DNA of 47,507 nt from Sphingomonas abaci (lineage in GTDB: Bacteria; Pseudomonadota; Alphaproteobacteria; Sphingomonadales; Sphingomonadaceae), in contig NZ_JACHNY010000014.1 of the NCBI RefSeq assembly GCF_014199625.1, positions 1 to 47,507 of the forward strand, read 5' to 3'. The translations under genes and the position numbers were made by a program. Below the pieces are notes generated by a model. That model ran no database searches. It was not told where the DNA came from and worked only from the letters and a program-made list of their open reading frames with translations. Every line of letters starts with the position of its first letter. Positions within the stretch are counted from its first letter, which is position 1. Below, in pieces: positions 23,983 through 32,518 of the stretch.

Positions 23983-24603
23983 ATGTTCGACATCATACTG
24001 GATGTACTTTCCTCCTTCAAAGGTTTCGGCGTTTTTCTGCTGATGCTTTTGGAGAACGTCTTTCCGCCGATCCCGTCGGAGGTGATCCTGCCGCTCTGCG
24101 GCTATGTCGCCACGCGAGGTGAAATCGGCGTGCCAGCCGTCATCGTCGCCGGCACGCTCGGATCGGGTGTCGGTGCGCTCCTGTGGTACTATGCCGGTCG
24201 CTGGGTCGGCGTCGATCGCCTGAAGCGCTTCGCCGCCTCGCACGGCCGCTGGCTGACACTGACCCCAAGCGAGATCGATCGGGTCGACCGCTGGTTCGAT
24301 CGGCGCGGGCGCTGGGCGGTGCTGTTCGGACGCATGATCCCGGGCATCCGCACGCTGATATCCGTGCCGGCCGGCGTCAGCGGAATGCCGCTCGTACCGT
24401 TTCTCGTTGCGACGTTCGCAGGATCCGCAATCTGGACGAGCGTCCTGGTGGTGGCCGGCTTCCGATTGGGCACCCGGTATCGGCAGGTGGCCGACCTCAT
24501 CGAGCCCACCAGCAACGCCGTGATCGTTGCCGCCTTCATCTGGTACGCCTGGAGGGTCGCAACGTTCGATCCATCGAGGGGGGGCACTGATGGCCCTCAG
24601 TAA
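23983..24603 (+). CDS. DedA-family membrane protein
   Basis: 206 residues, about five hydrophobic segments. Typical DedA/SNARE-associated sequence: ENVFPPIPSEVILPLCGYVA, GALLWYYAGRWVG and GRMIPGIRTLISVPAGVSGM, the last with the conserved Arg. DedA proteins flip lipid carriers (undecaprenyl phosphate, phosphatidylethanolamine) and affect envelope stress tolerance. ATG 23983 begins the first helix; the frame extends to 23905 with cysteine-rich sequence that does not fit. The upstream gap from 23866 holds nothing recognised. Confidence 0.88.
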   Translation: MFDIILDVLSSFKGFGVFLLMLLENVFPPIPSEVILPLCGYVATRGEIGVPAVIVAGTLGSGVGALLWYYAGRWVGVDRLKRFAASHGRWLTLTPSEIDRVDRWFDRRGRWAVLFGRMIPGIRTLISVPAGVSGMPLVPFLVATFAGSAIWTSVLVVAGFRLGTRYRQVADLIEPTSNAVIVAAFIWYAWRVATFDPSRGGTDGPQ

Positions 24604-25168
24604 TCTTCGCGCGCGTCGATCCATTCGGGTCCAGGCCTGCTCGGATCGCACCCGGATCCGTTCTTCGGCGGGCGCCTTGCGTGGCCGTGCGATCGCCCTG
24701 CCTGTCCTGCGGACCATCACAGGGCAGAAGCGTTGCCTGACCACCCGATGAAGACGCTTCAGCTTTTCGCCGCTCTTCTTCCGGCCGGCCTGTGGCTCCT
24801 GGCCGCCAACCTGCTTGTACGCACGACGCGCCTTGGCAGAACCTACAGTCTGATCTCCACCCCGCATGTGCTCGTGCTGATCCGATGGATCGGAATGTTC
24901 CATCGCATCGGATTCGCGACATGGAGGCGCCGCGGAGGGAAGTGGCACTGGTCCTCACAACCAGGGCCGATCGCATGATCGTGAGGATCCGAAGGTCGGC
25001 ATACCGACCGGCATCGACCGCATCGAGGGAGCGACGATACGCTGCGAAGACGCCGAAGCGCCGCGGCGGTCGGAGCACGATCCGACTTCGGACGATTGGT
25101 GATGGAAGGCTGTCCCGACCGACCGGGCGAAGCCGATCGCGCGGACATTCGCGTTTGGGAGTACTGCC
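24604..25168. other. Weakly coding stretch between dedA and the ZIP-like gene
   Basis: Only the small frame at 24748-24978 looks possible. Overlapping short frames are Arg-rich and unconvincing. A 6-base inverted repeat GGTCGG / CCGACC lies at 24994-25009 with a 4-base loop. A promoter for the ZIP-like gene probably lies here but was not identified. Confidence 0.5.
24748..24978 (+). CDS. Small possible membrane protein
   Basis: 76 residues starting MKTLQLFAALLPAGLW, one hydrophobic helix (about 4-25), then a basic, aromatic tail. No family recognised and no clear ribosome binding site. It lies in the poorly coding stretch between dedA and the ZIP-like gene, so it may be chance. Confidence 0.3.
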   Translation: MKTLQLFAALLPAGLWLLAANLLVRTTRLGRTYSLISTPHVLVLIRWIGMFHRIGFATWRRRGGKWHWSSQPGPIA

Positions 25169-25855
25169 ATGCTGGCACTGAGCTACACCATCATCCCGAC
25201 CATCGCGGTCATTCTGGGCGCAATTGCCGCGGTCGTGCGACGTCCCGGTGCCGCCTTTACCAGCGCCATGCAGCATCTCGCGGCCGGCGTCGTGTTCGCC
25301 GCGGCGGCGACAGAGATCCTTCCGCAGGTCAAGCACGAGGCGAGCCCGACCGCGACGTTGATCGGCGGGGCCGCCGGTGTGGCGGTCATGCTCGCGCTCA
25401 AGGGCTTCGAGGAACGCTTCGAAGGTCCCGCCGCGCTGCTGGGCGCGATCGGGATCGACCTGCTCATCGATGGCCTCGTGTTGGGACTGGCATTCGTCGC
25501 CGGCGCCAAGGCGGGCATCCTGCTGACGGTCGCGCTGACGCTCGAGGTGCTGTTCCTCGGCGTGACGCTCACGACGGAACTCGGTGAGACCATGCGCTCC
25601 AGGCTGCGGGTCGTCCTGACGGTCGCAGGCCTCGCCCTTCTGCTTCCGATCGGATCGCTGGCCGCGCTGCCGGTGGCCACACTGTCACCCGTGGTGATCG
25701 CCGGCTTTCTGAGCTTCGGCCTCATGGCGCTCCTCTATCTGGTTACCGAGGAGCTGCTGGTCGAGGCGCACGAGAAGCCGGACAGCCCACTCATCAGCGC
25801 CTTCTTCTTCATCGGCTTCCTCGCGCTGCTCGCGCTCGAGGAGATCGCCGGATGA
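25169..25855 (+). CDS. ZIP-like metal transporter family protein
   Basis: 228 residues with about seven hydrophobic helices. The order of helices and the sequences HLAAGVVFAAAATEILPQV, GIDLLIDGLVLGLAF and LEVLFLGVTLTTEL match bacterial ZIP relatives. The usual HNxxDG and HExPHE metal motifs of TM4 and TM5 are reduced to IDLLIDG and LEVLFLG, so substrate or direction may differ from classical zinc importers. It neighbours a DUF305 protein and CzcD in an otherwise efflux-oriented block. A truncated paralogue lies at 21170. Confidence 0.75.
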   Translation: MLALSYTIIPTIAVILGAIAAVVRRPGAAFTSAMQHLAAGVVFAAAATEILPQVKHEASPTATLIGGAAGVAVMLALKGFEERFEGPAALLGAIGIDLLIDGLVLGLAFVAGAKAGILLTVALTLEVLFLGVTLTTELGETMRSRLRVVLTVAGLALLLPIGSLAALPVATLSPVVIAGFLSFGLMALLYLVTEELLVEAHEKPDSPLISAFFFIGFLALLALEEIAG

Positions 25856-25910
25856 ACCGCCTCGATCCCAATCGGCGCCCTGCGCCCACCCATCCGAAAG
25901 GAGAGACGAC

Positions 25911-26294
25911 ATGCCCACGATGAAGAAAATGCTGGCGGTCGCGGCCGTCGCCGCGACCGCGTCGGTGAGCGCGCAACCGGTCGCACAGACCATGCCGCAC
26001 GGACGGCACCTGCGACCGGCCGCACCGACAGGTTCTCCCGCGACGCGGGCGTATCGCGCAGCCAACGCCAAGATGCACGGCGTCATGGACATCCGGTTCA
26101 CCGGGGATGCCGATGTCGACTTCATGCGTGCGATGATCCCGCACCACGAGGGCGCGATCGCGATGGCGGAGGTCGAGCTGAGATACGGCCGCGATCCCGA
26201 AGTGCGGAAGCTCGCACGGGAGGTGGTCATGGCGCAGCGGGCTGAGATCTCGCGGATGCGCATCTGGCTCGCGAAGCGGGAGGCCGGCAAGTGA
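25911..26294 (+). CDS. DUF305 periplasmic protein
   Basis: 127 residues with a signal peptide (LAVAAVAATASVSAQ). The DUF305 core is visible: DFMRAMIPHHEGAIAMAEVEL and KLAREVVMAQRAEISRMR. The paired His in MIPHHEGA is the likely metal site; some relatives (CopM) bind copper or silver in the periplasm. AAAGGAGA lies upstream of ATG 25911. Its stop overlaps the GTG start of the next gene (czcD), tying it to divalent-metal export. Confidence 0.85.
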   Translation: MPTMKKMLAVAAVAATASVSAQPVAQTMPHGRHLRPAAPTGSPATRAYRAANAKMHGVMDIRFTGDADVDFMRAMIPHHEGAIAMAEVELRYGRDPEVRKLAREVVMAQRAEISRMRIWLAKREAGK

Positions 26295-27250
26295 GCGCCG
26301 GTCACGACCACGGCGCCGGAGCGCACGATGCTGGCGCAGGGCACGATCACAGCCATGGCGCGGGCGGTCACAACCATGCGGCCGGCGCCAACGCCAAGAT
26401 GCTGAGCTGGGCGCTCGCGCTGACCTTCACCTACTTCATCGCGGAGGTGATCGGCGGCTTCGTCTTCAACAGCCTGGCGCTCCTCTCGGACGCCGCTCAC
26501 ATGATGACCGACGTGATGGCGCTGGTGATCGCGCTGCTGGCTATCAAGCTGGGCCAGAAGCCGGCCGACGACAAGCGGACGTTCGGGTATCGTCGTTTCG
26601 AAATCCTCGCTGCGGCCTTCAATGCCGTGCTGCTGTTCGGCGTAGCGATCTACGTCTTCGTCGAGGCGATCAAGCGCTTCAGCACCCCACAGGAGGTTCA
26701 ATCCTGGGGCATGCTGATCGTCGCGACGATCGGCCTCGTCGTGAACATCGTGTCGATGCGGTTGCTGATGGCGGGTAAGGAAGGCAGCTTCAACGTCAAG
26801 GGCGCCTATCTGGAGGTCTGGGCCGACATGATTGGCTCCGTCGGCGTCATCGCCGGCGCTCTCACCATCCGCTTCACGGGTTGGACCTGGGTCGACCCAA
26901 TCGTAGCGGTCGGCATCGGCCTGTGGGTCCTGCCGCGTACGTGGATCCTGCTGCGCGACACCAGCAACGTCCTACTAGAAGGCGTTCCGGGCGGCCTCAA
27001 GCTCAGCGAGGTTCGCACCGCCATCGCCGGCGTGCGCGGCGTCGCCGACCTTCATGACCTGCATGTCTGGTCGATGAGCAACGACGAGGTGAACTGTACG
27101 GTCCACCTCGTACTCGATCGCGGTGCCGACGTCGATGGGACGCGCTCGGCCGTTCAAGCGCTTCTGCGAGACCGATACGAGATCGGACACAGCACGATCC
27201 AGACTGAGGTCTCGGGACGCGATTGCGCCGAACAGGGCATCCATCCTTGA
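26291..27250 (+). CDS. czcD: CzcD-type cation diffusion facilitator
   Basis: 319 residues. A His-rich N-terminus (HDHGAGAHDAGAGHDHSHG) is followed by six membrane helices and a cytosolic C-terminal domain. The TM2 metal site is SDAAHMMTDV (HxxxD) and TM5 has LEVWADMIGSVGV. The C-terminal domain contains LHDLHVWSMSNDEVNCTVHL, typical of CzcD. It expels Zn, Co or Cd from the cytosol to the periplasm, from where CzcCBA can remove them. GTG start coupled to the DUF305 gene. Confidence 0.92.
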   Translation: MSAGHDHGAGAHDAGAGHDHSHGAGGHNHAAGANAKMLSWALALTFTYFIAEVIGGFVFNSLALLSDAAHMMTDVMALVIALLAIKLGQKPADDKRTFGYRRFEILAAAFNAVLLFGVAIYVFVEAIKRFSTPQEVQSWGMLIVATIGLVVNIVSMRLLMAGKEGSFNVKGAYLEVWADMIGSVGVIAGALTIRFTGWTWVDPIVAVGIGLWVLPRTWILLRDTSNVLLEGVPGGLKLSEVRTAIAGVRGVADLHDLHVWSMSNDEVNCTVHLVLDRGADVDGTRSAVQALLRDRYEIGHSTIQTEVSGRDCAEQGIHP

Positions 27251-27279
27251 GCCTCTCGGGCGAACCTCAAGGGCAGGCC

Positions 27280-27597
27280 ATGAACGACATCCCATCGTCA
27301 TCGCAGCGCCGTGACGGCGTTATGCTGGCTCCCGGATGTCAGCTCGGACTGCTGATCGCCGACCGCCGAGGGGGCGAGCTCTACTATCGCCCCCGATGCC
27401 GAGGCGTCTGGTTTGACCCGAGCAGACTCGACAAGGTCATCGCGCGAAATCCGCCTACGCTGGCATTGATGGTCCGCGGGACAGCCCGCATCCCAGCAGC
27501 GCCCGCTTCCCTGCCCGGGGGCCTGAAACCAGACCGAAGAGCACGCCCGGCATTCGCGGCGCTGGCCGCCATGAGCGAAGTCGACGAGGGGGCGTGA
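27280..27597 (+). CDS. Small protein with a degenerate TFIIB-type zinc ribbon
   Basis: 105 residues. GGELYYRPRCRGVWFDPSRLDKVI matches the second half of zf-TFIIB (usually C-P-x-C-RGVWLD). The first cysteine of that pair is changed to Arg, and only one cysteine (APGCQLG) remains in the first pair, so zinc binding is doubtful. The C-terminal half is Ala/Arg-rich. ATG 27280 follows AGGGCAGG. It follows czcD closely; the function is unknown. Confidence 0.5.
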   Translation: MNDIPSSSQRRDGVMLAPGCQLGLLIADRRGGELYYRPRCRGVWFDPSRLDKVIARNPPTLALMVRGTARIPAAPASLPGGLKPDRRARPAFAALAAMSEVDEGA

Positions 27598-27795
27598 TCG
27601 ACGGCCTCTTCAACCACTGAAAAGCAAGGCGACGAAGAGCCGTCGCTTGCAAGCAGCATTCAAGCCGACGTGATCAATGGCGCCGCCAATCCAGGCGGTG
27701 TCCTGGGCATGATCAGAGCGATGTCTGCGCAGGCGTCACGCATGGATGCTCACCATCGATAAAGCCGAGCAACGGCTGCATACCGGAGTAAATTC

Positions 27796-28887
27796 GTGAA
27801 ACTCATCAACATCGCCATCGTCGGCATCGGCAACTGCGCGAGCTCGCTCGTCCAGGGGCTGGAGCATTATCGCGGAGGCACCAACGACGCGGCCGGCCTG
27901 ATGCACTGGGAAGTCGGCGGCTATGAACCCTCCGACATCAAGGTCGTCGCCGCCTGGGACGTGGATACGCGCAAGGTCGGCAAGGACGTCGCCGAGGCGA
28001 TCTTCGCCAAGCCCAATTGCACCGCGGTGTTCGCCGCCACCATCCCGTCGACCGGCACGGTGGTGAAGATGGGCGCGGTGCTGGACGGCGTCGCCGACCA
28101 TATGAGCCAATATAAGGACGATCGCACCTTCGTGGTCGCCAACGACACGCAGCCGACCAAGGAAGAGGTCGTCGCCGAACTGAAGCGTTCGGGCACCGAC
28201 GTGCTGATGAACTACCTGCCGGTCGGCAGCCAGGAGGCGACCGAATTCTACGCCGAATGCGCGCTGGAAGCCGGCGTCGCCTTCGTCAACAACATTCCGG
28301 TCTTCATCGCCTCCAACCCCGAATGGGCGAAGCGCTTCGAGGATGCCGGCGTCGCGATCATCGGCGACGACATCAAGGCACAGCTGGGTGCGACGATCGT
28401 CCACCGCGTGCTCACCGACCTGTTCGCCAAGCGCGGCGTCAAGCTCGACCGGACGTATCAGCTCAACACCGGCGGCAACACCGACTTCCTCAACATGTCG
28501 AACCACCGCCGCCTCGAATCCAAGAAGATCTCGAAGACCGAGGCGGTCCAGTCGGTCGCGGCCGAGCGGCTCGACGACGACAACGTCCATATCGGGCCGT
28601 CGGACTACGTGCCGTGGCAGAACGACAACAAGGTATGCTTCCTGCGCATGGAAGGCCAGCTGTTCGGCGGCGTGCCGATGAACCTGGAACTGCGCCTGTC
28701 GGTCGAGGATTCGCCCAACAGCGCCGGTGTCGCGATCGACATGATCCGTTGCGCCGCGATCGCCAAGGACCGCGGCATCGCCGGCGTGATCGACCCCGCA
28801 TCCGCCTATTTCTGCAAGCATCCGCGCACCCAGATGACTGACGACCTCGCCCAGATCGCGGTCGAGAACTTCATCGCAGGCGCATGA
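27796..28887 (+). CDS. ino1: Inositol-3-phosphate synthase (myo-inositol-1-phosphate synthase)
   Basis: 363 residues, the length of the bacterial/archaeal form. N-terminal NAD-binding Rossmann motif IAIVGIGNCASSLVQGLEHY; the catalytic region includes QLNTGGNTDFLNM and SKKISKTEAV, and GPSDYVPWQNDNKVCF near the C-terminus. It converts glucose 6-phosphate to inositol 3-phosphate with bound NAD, for inositol lipids or solutes. It overlaps the next gene (MscS) by ATGA. Its presence in a metal-resistance block is unexpected and may reflect envelope or osmotic adaptation. Confidence 0.93.
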   Translation: MKLINIAIVGIGNCASSLVQGLEHYRGGTNDAAGLMHWEVGGYEPSDIKVVAAWDVDTRKVGKDVAEAIFAKPNCTAVFAATIPSTGTVVKMGAVLDGVADHMSQYKDDRTFVVANDTQPTKEEVVAELKRSGTDVLMNYLPVGSQEATEFYAECALEAGVAFVNNIPVFIASNPEWAKRFEDAGVAIIGDDIKAQLGATIVHRVLTDLFAKRGVKLDRTYQLNTGGNTDFLNMSNHRRLESKKISKTEAVQSVAAERLDDDNVHIGPSDYVPWQNDNKVCFLRMEGQLFGGVPMNLELRLSVEDSPNSAGVAIDMIRCAAIAKDRGIAGVIDPASAYFCKHPRTQMTDDLAQIAVENFIAGA

Positions 28888-30500
28888 GGCCATCGATGCT
28901 TCGTACATCACGCCTACACTTGATCGGCATGGTGCTCCTCGCGGGCGCCGTGCCGGGTCGGGCACAGTCGCAGGCCGCCCCGAAAGCCGGCGCGTCCGCG
29001 TCGTCCACAAAGCCCCCGACCGACATCTATGGCCGCGACACGCCGCGAGGCACCGTCTCGGGTCTTCTTTCCGCAATGGCCGAGCGCGATTACAGCCGGG
29101 CCGGCCGCTACTTCGAAGCCAAGGCGGACGTTCGCCGTCTGACGGAGGAGCTTCAGTCCGTATTGGATCAGAGCGGTGCGATCGATCCGTTCGTTTCGCT
29201 GTCCAACGACCCGCAGGGAAATCTGGAGGACGGTCTCGGGTCCAACATCGAACGGGTAGGAAGCCTCTCGAGAACGGGTGACGTACCCATACTCCTTACC
29301 CGTGGCGGAACGGCAACGGCCGGCAACGTCTGGCGTGTGGCGCTGAAGACCAGCATCGCCGCACGGCGGCTGCACGAGCATAGGAACACCGGCAAAGGCG
29401 GGCAACCGATCGAAATCGGGGGCGCGGCGGTCGGGGACTGGTCGACCCTGCTCGGCCTCGCGTCGCTCGTCTTCCTTGGCTTCTACGTGGTCAGCGCCGG
29501 GATCCTCTTCGTGATGAGGCGCACGATCCACGATCACGAAAGGAGCAGGACCTATCGTGTGGCTCAGGCGGCGATGCCGCCGGTAAGCCTGTTCGGGGCG
29601 ACCCTGCTGTTCCAGCTATGGGCGGGATCGCTGCCGGTCTCCATCATCGCACGTCAAATCCTGCTGCGGTACCTGGGTGTTTTCGCCTGGATCGCGCTGG
29701 CGTGGTTCTTCGCCCGCATGATCGATGCGGTGGCACAGCTCAGCATCAATCGGCTCAAGGGACTGGAACGACGGCAAGCGGTGTCCGTGATCAGTCTCGT
29801 CCGTCGCGCTGCGAAGCTCGTCCTGCTGTTCATCGCGGTCGTGGCCGTCCTCGACACGTTCGGGATCGACGTCACGACGGGGGTCGCCGCATTGGGCATC
29901 GGCGGCATCGCCTTGGCTCTCGGGGCGCAGAAGACGGTCGAGAACCTGGTCGGAAGCGTGACGTTGATCGCAGACAAACCCGTGCAGGTCGGCGACTTCT
30001 GCAAGGTCGGTGACGTGGTAGGCACGGTGGAGGACGTCGGCATACGTTCCACTCGCATCCGCACCTTGGAGCGGACCGTGGTGACCATTCCAAACGGAGA
30101 TTTCTCGGCGCGACAGATTGAAAACTTCGCTCGACGGGACTCCTTCCTATTCAATCCGATCATCAGGTTGGAGCACGGGATCAGGTCCGACAAGCTGCCC
30201 GCGACCCTCCACATGATGACGGAAATCCTGGAGGCGAACGAACATATCATCAAGCCGGGCGCGCGGGCGCGCCTGAAGGACATCAATCTGAGCTCCGTAG
30301 ACATAGAAATCTTCTCCTACATCAGGGCGCAGGACTTCGACGAGAGCTTGATCATCCGACAGGATTTGCTCTTGAAGATCCATGCCAGCTTGGAGAAGGC
30401 TAAGGTTCCGATAGCCTACGCCACGCAGACCGTTCACCTGAAGCATGTGGATACCGACTCGGACGACGTGCCTGCGGAAGTCTCGCCGATTATAACCTGA
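28884..30500 (+). CDS. MscS-family mechanosensitive channel
   Basis: 538 residues. A signal peptide (LIGMVLLAGAVPGRA) and a periplasmic domain of about 150 residues precede several membrane helices. The pore helix GVAALGIGGIALALGAQKT and the beta domain IADKPVQVGDFCKVGDVVG are the MscS hallmarks, and the C-terminal alpha/beta domain completes it. Such channels release solutes on osmotic shock. Coupled to ino1 by ATGA, it suggests a joint osmotic or envelope role. Confidence 0.9.
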   Translation: MRPSMLRTSRLHLIGMVLLAGAVPGRAQSQAAPKAGASASSTKPPTDIYGRDTPRGTVSGLLSAMAERDYSRAGRYFEAKADVRRLTEELQSVLDQSGAIDPFVSLSNDPQGNLEDGLGSNIERVGSLSRTGDVPILLTRGGTATAGNVWRVALKTSIAARRLHEHRNTGKGGQPIEIGGAAVGDWSTLLGLASLVFLGFYVVSAGILFVMRRTIHDHERSRTYRVAQAAMPPVSLFGATLLFQLWAGSLPVSIIARQILLRYLGVFAWIALAWFFARMIDAVAQLSINRLKGLERRQAVSVISLVRRAAKLVLLFIAVVAVLDTFGIDVTTGVAALGIGGIALALGAQKTVENLVGSVTLIADKPVQVGDFCKVGDVVGTVEDVGIRSTRIRTLERTVVTIPNGDFSARQIENFARRDSFLFNPIIRLEHGIRSDKLPATLHMMTEILEANEHIIKPGARARLKDINLSSVDIEIFSYIRAQDFDESLIIRQDLLLKIHASLEKAKVPIAYATQTVHLKHVDTDSDDVPAEVSPIIT

Positions 30501-30558
30501 ACCTGGGACTTGCGCAGGGTGCGGGAGCGTGTTCGTCGAAGAAAGGTGCATCTAATGC

Positions 30559-30590
30559 GATGATGCAGGTCTTACCTGCGCTGCATCATC
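30559..30590. repeat. Perfect inverted repeat downstream of mscS
   Basis: GATGATGCAG (30559-30568) and CTGCATCATC (30581-30590) form a perfect 10-base stem with a 12-base loop, itself partly palindromic (AGGTCTTACCT). No T run follows. It could be a terminator for ino1-mscS or a protein site. Confidence 0.55.
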
Positions 30591-30742
30591 AGAAGCCACA
30601 GGTCCTCTCATACATGCGATGGCGTTCGATCCGGCTCATGCCAGTGGAACTATTCTTTAGCGGATTTGCATATTTCCCCTGCCGATCCGCAATTGAGGTT
30701 TGGACATGGCGGATCCTCATCAATAGCTCGTCAATCGACGGA

Positions 30743-30777
30743 GGCGCTGCGCGCTTCGGTTTCCCACGCGCAGCGCC
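30743..30777. terminator. Hairpin between convergent genes
   Basis: GGCGCTGCGC (30743-30752) / GCGCAGCGCC (30768-30777), a perfect 10-base GC stem with a 15-base loop. It sits 6 bases beyond the minus-strand gene ending at 30783, between convergent units, so it probably ends transcription from one or both sides; there is no strong T run. Confidence 0.55.
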
Positions 30778-30782
30778 TTGGC

Positions 30783-31514
30783 TCACGGCAACCTGACGGT
30801 CGCCAGTCCCGAGTTGCCCGTTCGGCCGTTCACGGCGTTGACGTAGATCTTCGCCTTCCCGGCTCGCGGTAGGGCGATGCGCCCACTGAACGTCCCAGGC
30901 GCCGCGGTGAACGCAAGCGGCGCGCTCGCCAGTTCGTGGCGCCCGCTCCAGATGCTCGCAGTGACGGCGTAATCGGCGGATGGCCAAGGTCCATCGGGAG
31001 TTATCGGGCAGCCGCACATCAGCTCGACCTTGGCCGTGATCAAAACCGATCGGCCCTGCGTCGATATGGTGGGCGTGATCGCGAGCCCCGGAAGCTCGAC
31101 AAGCCAGCCATTGCCTGCCGTCACCGGCACGCCTGGGACGATCCAGCGCTGCGATCTCACGCTGATCCTGGATCGAGGACGACCTATGGGGCCCTCCACC
31201 TCAAGGTCAACGAGCGTCGGCTCGCCGAGATCGAGAGTGACCTTGTAGGATGCGGCATCGGCAAGCGCGATCGAAGGGCTGCGTCGAGACGCCTCCATGA
31301 TCCGCTCCGTGTCGCCCGTCCCGCCCCTTGTGACGCCGCGTGCGAGCACCCTGCCCGATTTCACCTCGCGCAGCGTGATGGATGCTCCTCCCGTGTGATC
31401 GCCGACGAACTTCCCGTCCTGGCTGATTACCCGCACGACGATCTGCGTCGGCTCGGCCGCCGCGGGCGCGACCATCAAGAGCCATGCGATGCATGCCACC
31501 GTCGACTTCAGCAT
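30783..31514 (-). CDS. Secreted protein of unknown function
   Basis: 243 residues from ATG 31514 with a clear signal peptide (VACIAWLLMVAPAAAEP). The mature part is beta-rich with Ser/Thr/Gly and resembles an immunoglobulin-like or transthyretin-like periplasmic protein. A notable motif is VELMCGCPITPDGPWPSADY, in which two cysteines could bind metal. The start abuts the stop of the DsbB-like gene at 31517. No family recognised; it probably acts with the DsbB-like neighbour. Confidence 0.6.
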   Translation of the reverse strand: MLKSTVACIAWLLMVAPAAAEPTQIVVRVISQDGKFVGDHTGGASITLREVKSGRVLARGVTRGGTGDTERIMEASRRSPSIALADAASYKVTLDLGEPTLVDLEVEGPIGRPRSRISVRSQRWIVPGVPVTAGNGWLVELPGLAITPTISTQGRSVLITAKVELMCGCPITPDGPWPSADYAVTASIWSGRHELASAPLAFTAAPGTFSGRIALPRAGKAKIYVNAVNGRTGNSGLATVRLP

Positions 31515-31516
31515 GA

Positions 31517-31963
31517 TCAGGCCCTCTCCGTCCGAAGCGTCTGCCTCGCCGAGACCTCGAAGATGATCCCGAGCTGAAAGGACATGATCACGATGGCGCA
31601 CGACGAGAGGATCGTCGAGTCGAACCAGATCGGATCATGAAGCTTGAACGTCCCTTTGAACATCGCGAGCCAGCCGCCATTGAAGTTCTGCATCATGCCG
31701 ACGCCCAACCCGAGCGTGGCAACAGCGACTGCGGCATACCGGAGGAAGAACCGATTGCCGTACGGGAGAAGCAGAATCAGTATCCCCAGGATACCGATCG
31801 CCGAACGTTGGACTCGACAGAACGGACAGGCGTAGGTCGCCTGTGTGAGATCCAACGTCCAAGTGGCGACGCTGATCAGGATCGATACAAGCCCTGCCAG
31901 GAGCAGGAAGCGTTTGGTGCTGATGGCTGCGAGCGTTGTCTCGCTGTGACGTTGGCTGAGCAT
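31517..31963 (-). CDS. DsbB-like disulfide/quinone membrane protein
   Basis: 148 residues with four membrane helices. YACPFCRVQRSAIGILG right after the first helix matches the DsbB signature C-x2-C-x2-Q-R, the quinone-linked redox pair. The second periplasmic cysteine pair of DsbB is not present; only one later cysteine (SSCAIV) is seen. ATG 31963 follows AGGAA at good spacing; the frame is open to 32047 without a ribosome binding site. It probably handles thiol redox for the secreted cysteine protein next to it. Confidence 0.65.
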   Translation of the reverse strand: MLSQRHSETTLAAISTKRFLLLAGLVSILISVATWTLDLTQATYACPFCRVQRSAIGILGILILLLPYGNRFFLRYAAVAVATLGLGVGMMQNFNGGWLAMFKGTFKLHDPIWFDSTILSSCAIVIMSFQLGIIFEVSARQTLRTERA

Positions 31964-32104
31964 GAAGGTATGTTCCTCGCTTAGGTCGAGTCTGGTCGCG
32001 CGCCATCCGCGGACCGGAGGCGTCATGCGACCTTTCGAATCTTCCATCGGTCATGGAATTATGGTTGGAGGCGGCGGACGCAGAGGATGCCGCCTGACCG
32101 ATGC

Positions 32105-32518
32105 CTAGCGGGTCGAGGGTGGTCCCCGTAGTGGAGGACGAAGACGTGGAGGAGCCGGCACAGTGCTTCGTACGGCGTGGAAGATCGACGTCTTGATGAT
32201 GAAAGCGAGGGCGGCAGTCAGTAGGACCGGATCGACCGCCGAGCAGATCGAGGTGTCCGTGGCGGAGACCGAGCACGGTGACGCAGGGCGGATGGATTCG
32301 GAGCCGTCGCGCGTGTCCGTCGACGCACCCGGAACCTGAACGAGGGTCACCAGCGGACCAGAGCTCGTGCAAACCGCCATGACCACGTGGTTGCCCGTCC
32401 TCTGCGGCATGAAGCCGCTCGGGACGACGAGTCTTGCTGCGATCGCGAGCACCGCGAACCATATCGCCAGATGGCGCGAACATGGTTGTTGGAGCATACC
32501 CATGATGACGGGGTACAT
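32105..32518 (-). CDS. DUF2946-family protein
   Basis: 137 residues. The first helix ends in ARLVVPSGFMPQRTG, the hallmark of DUF2946, followed by VVMAVCTSSGPL, then a linker and a second hydrophobic helix (VLLTAALAFIIKTSIF). Such genes usually accompany copper or other metal-resistance genes. ATG 32518 was chosen over an upstream TTG (32527); no strong ribosome binding site helps. It heads the minus-strand trio with the DsbB-like and secreted proteins. Confidence 0.7.
   Translation of the reverse strand: MYPVIMGMLQQPCSRHLAIWFAVLAIAARLVVPSGFMPQRTGNHVVMAVCTSSGPLVTLVQVPGASTDTRDGSESIRPASPCSVSATDTSICSAVDPVLLTAALAFIIKTSIFHAVRSTVPAPPRLRPPLRGPPSTR

Noticed and set aside
24590..24751. 53-codon Arg-rich frame overlapping the end of dedA
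   Set aside because: Composition is typical of chance frames in GC-rich DNA; no ribosome binding site or family.
27736..29076. 446-codon minus-strand open frame opposite ino1
   Set aside because: Shadow of the inositol-3-phosphate synthase gene; composition is low-complexity Asp/Val/Arg and no family fits.
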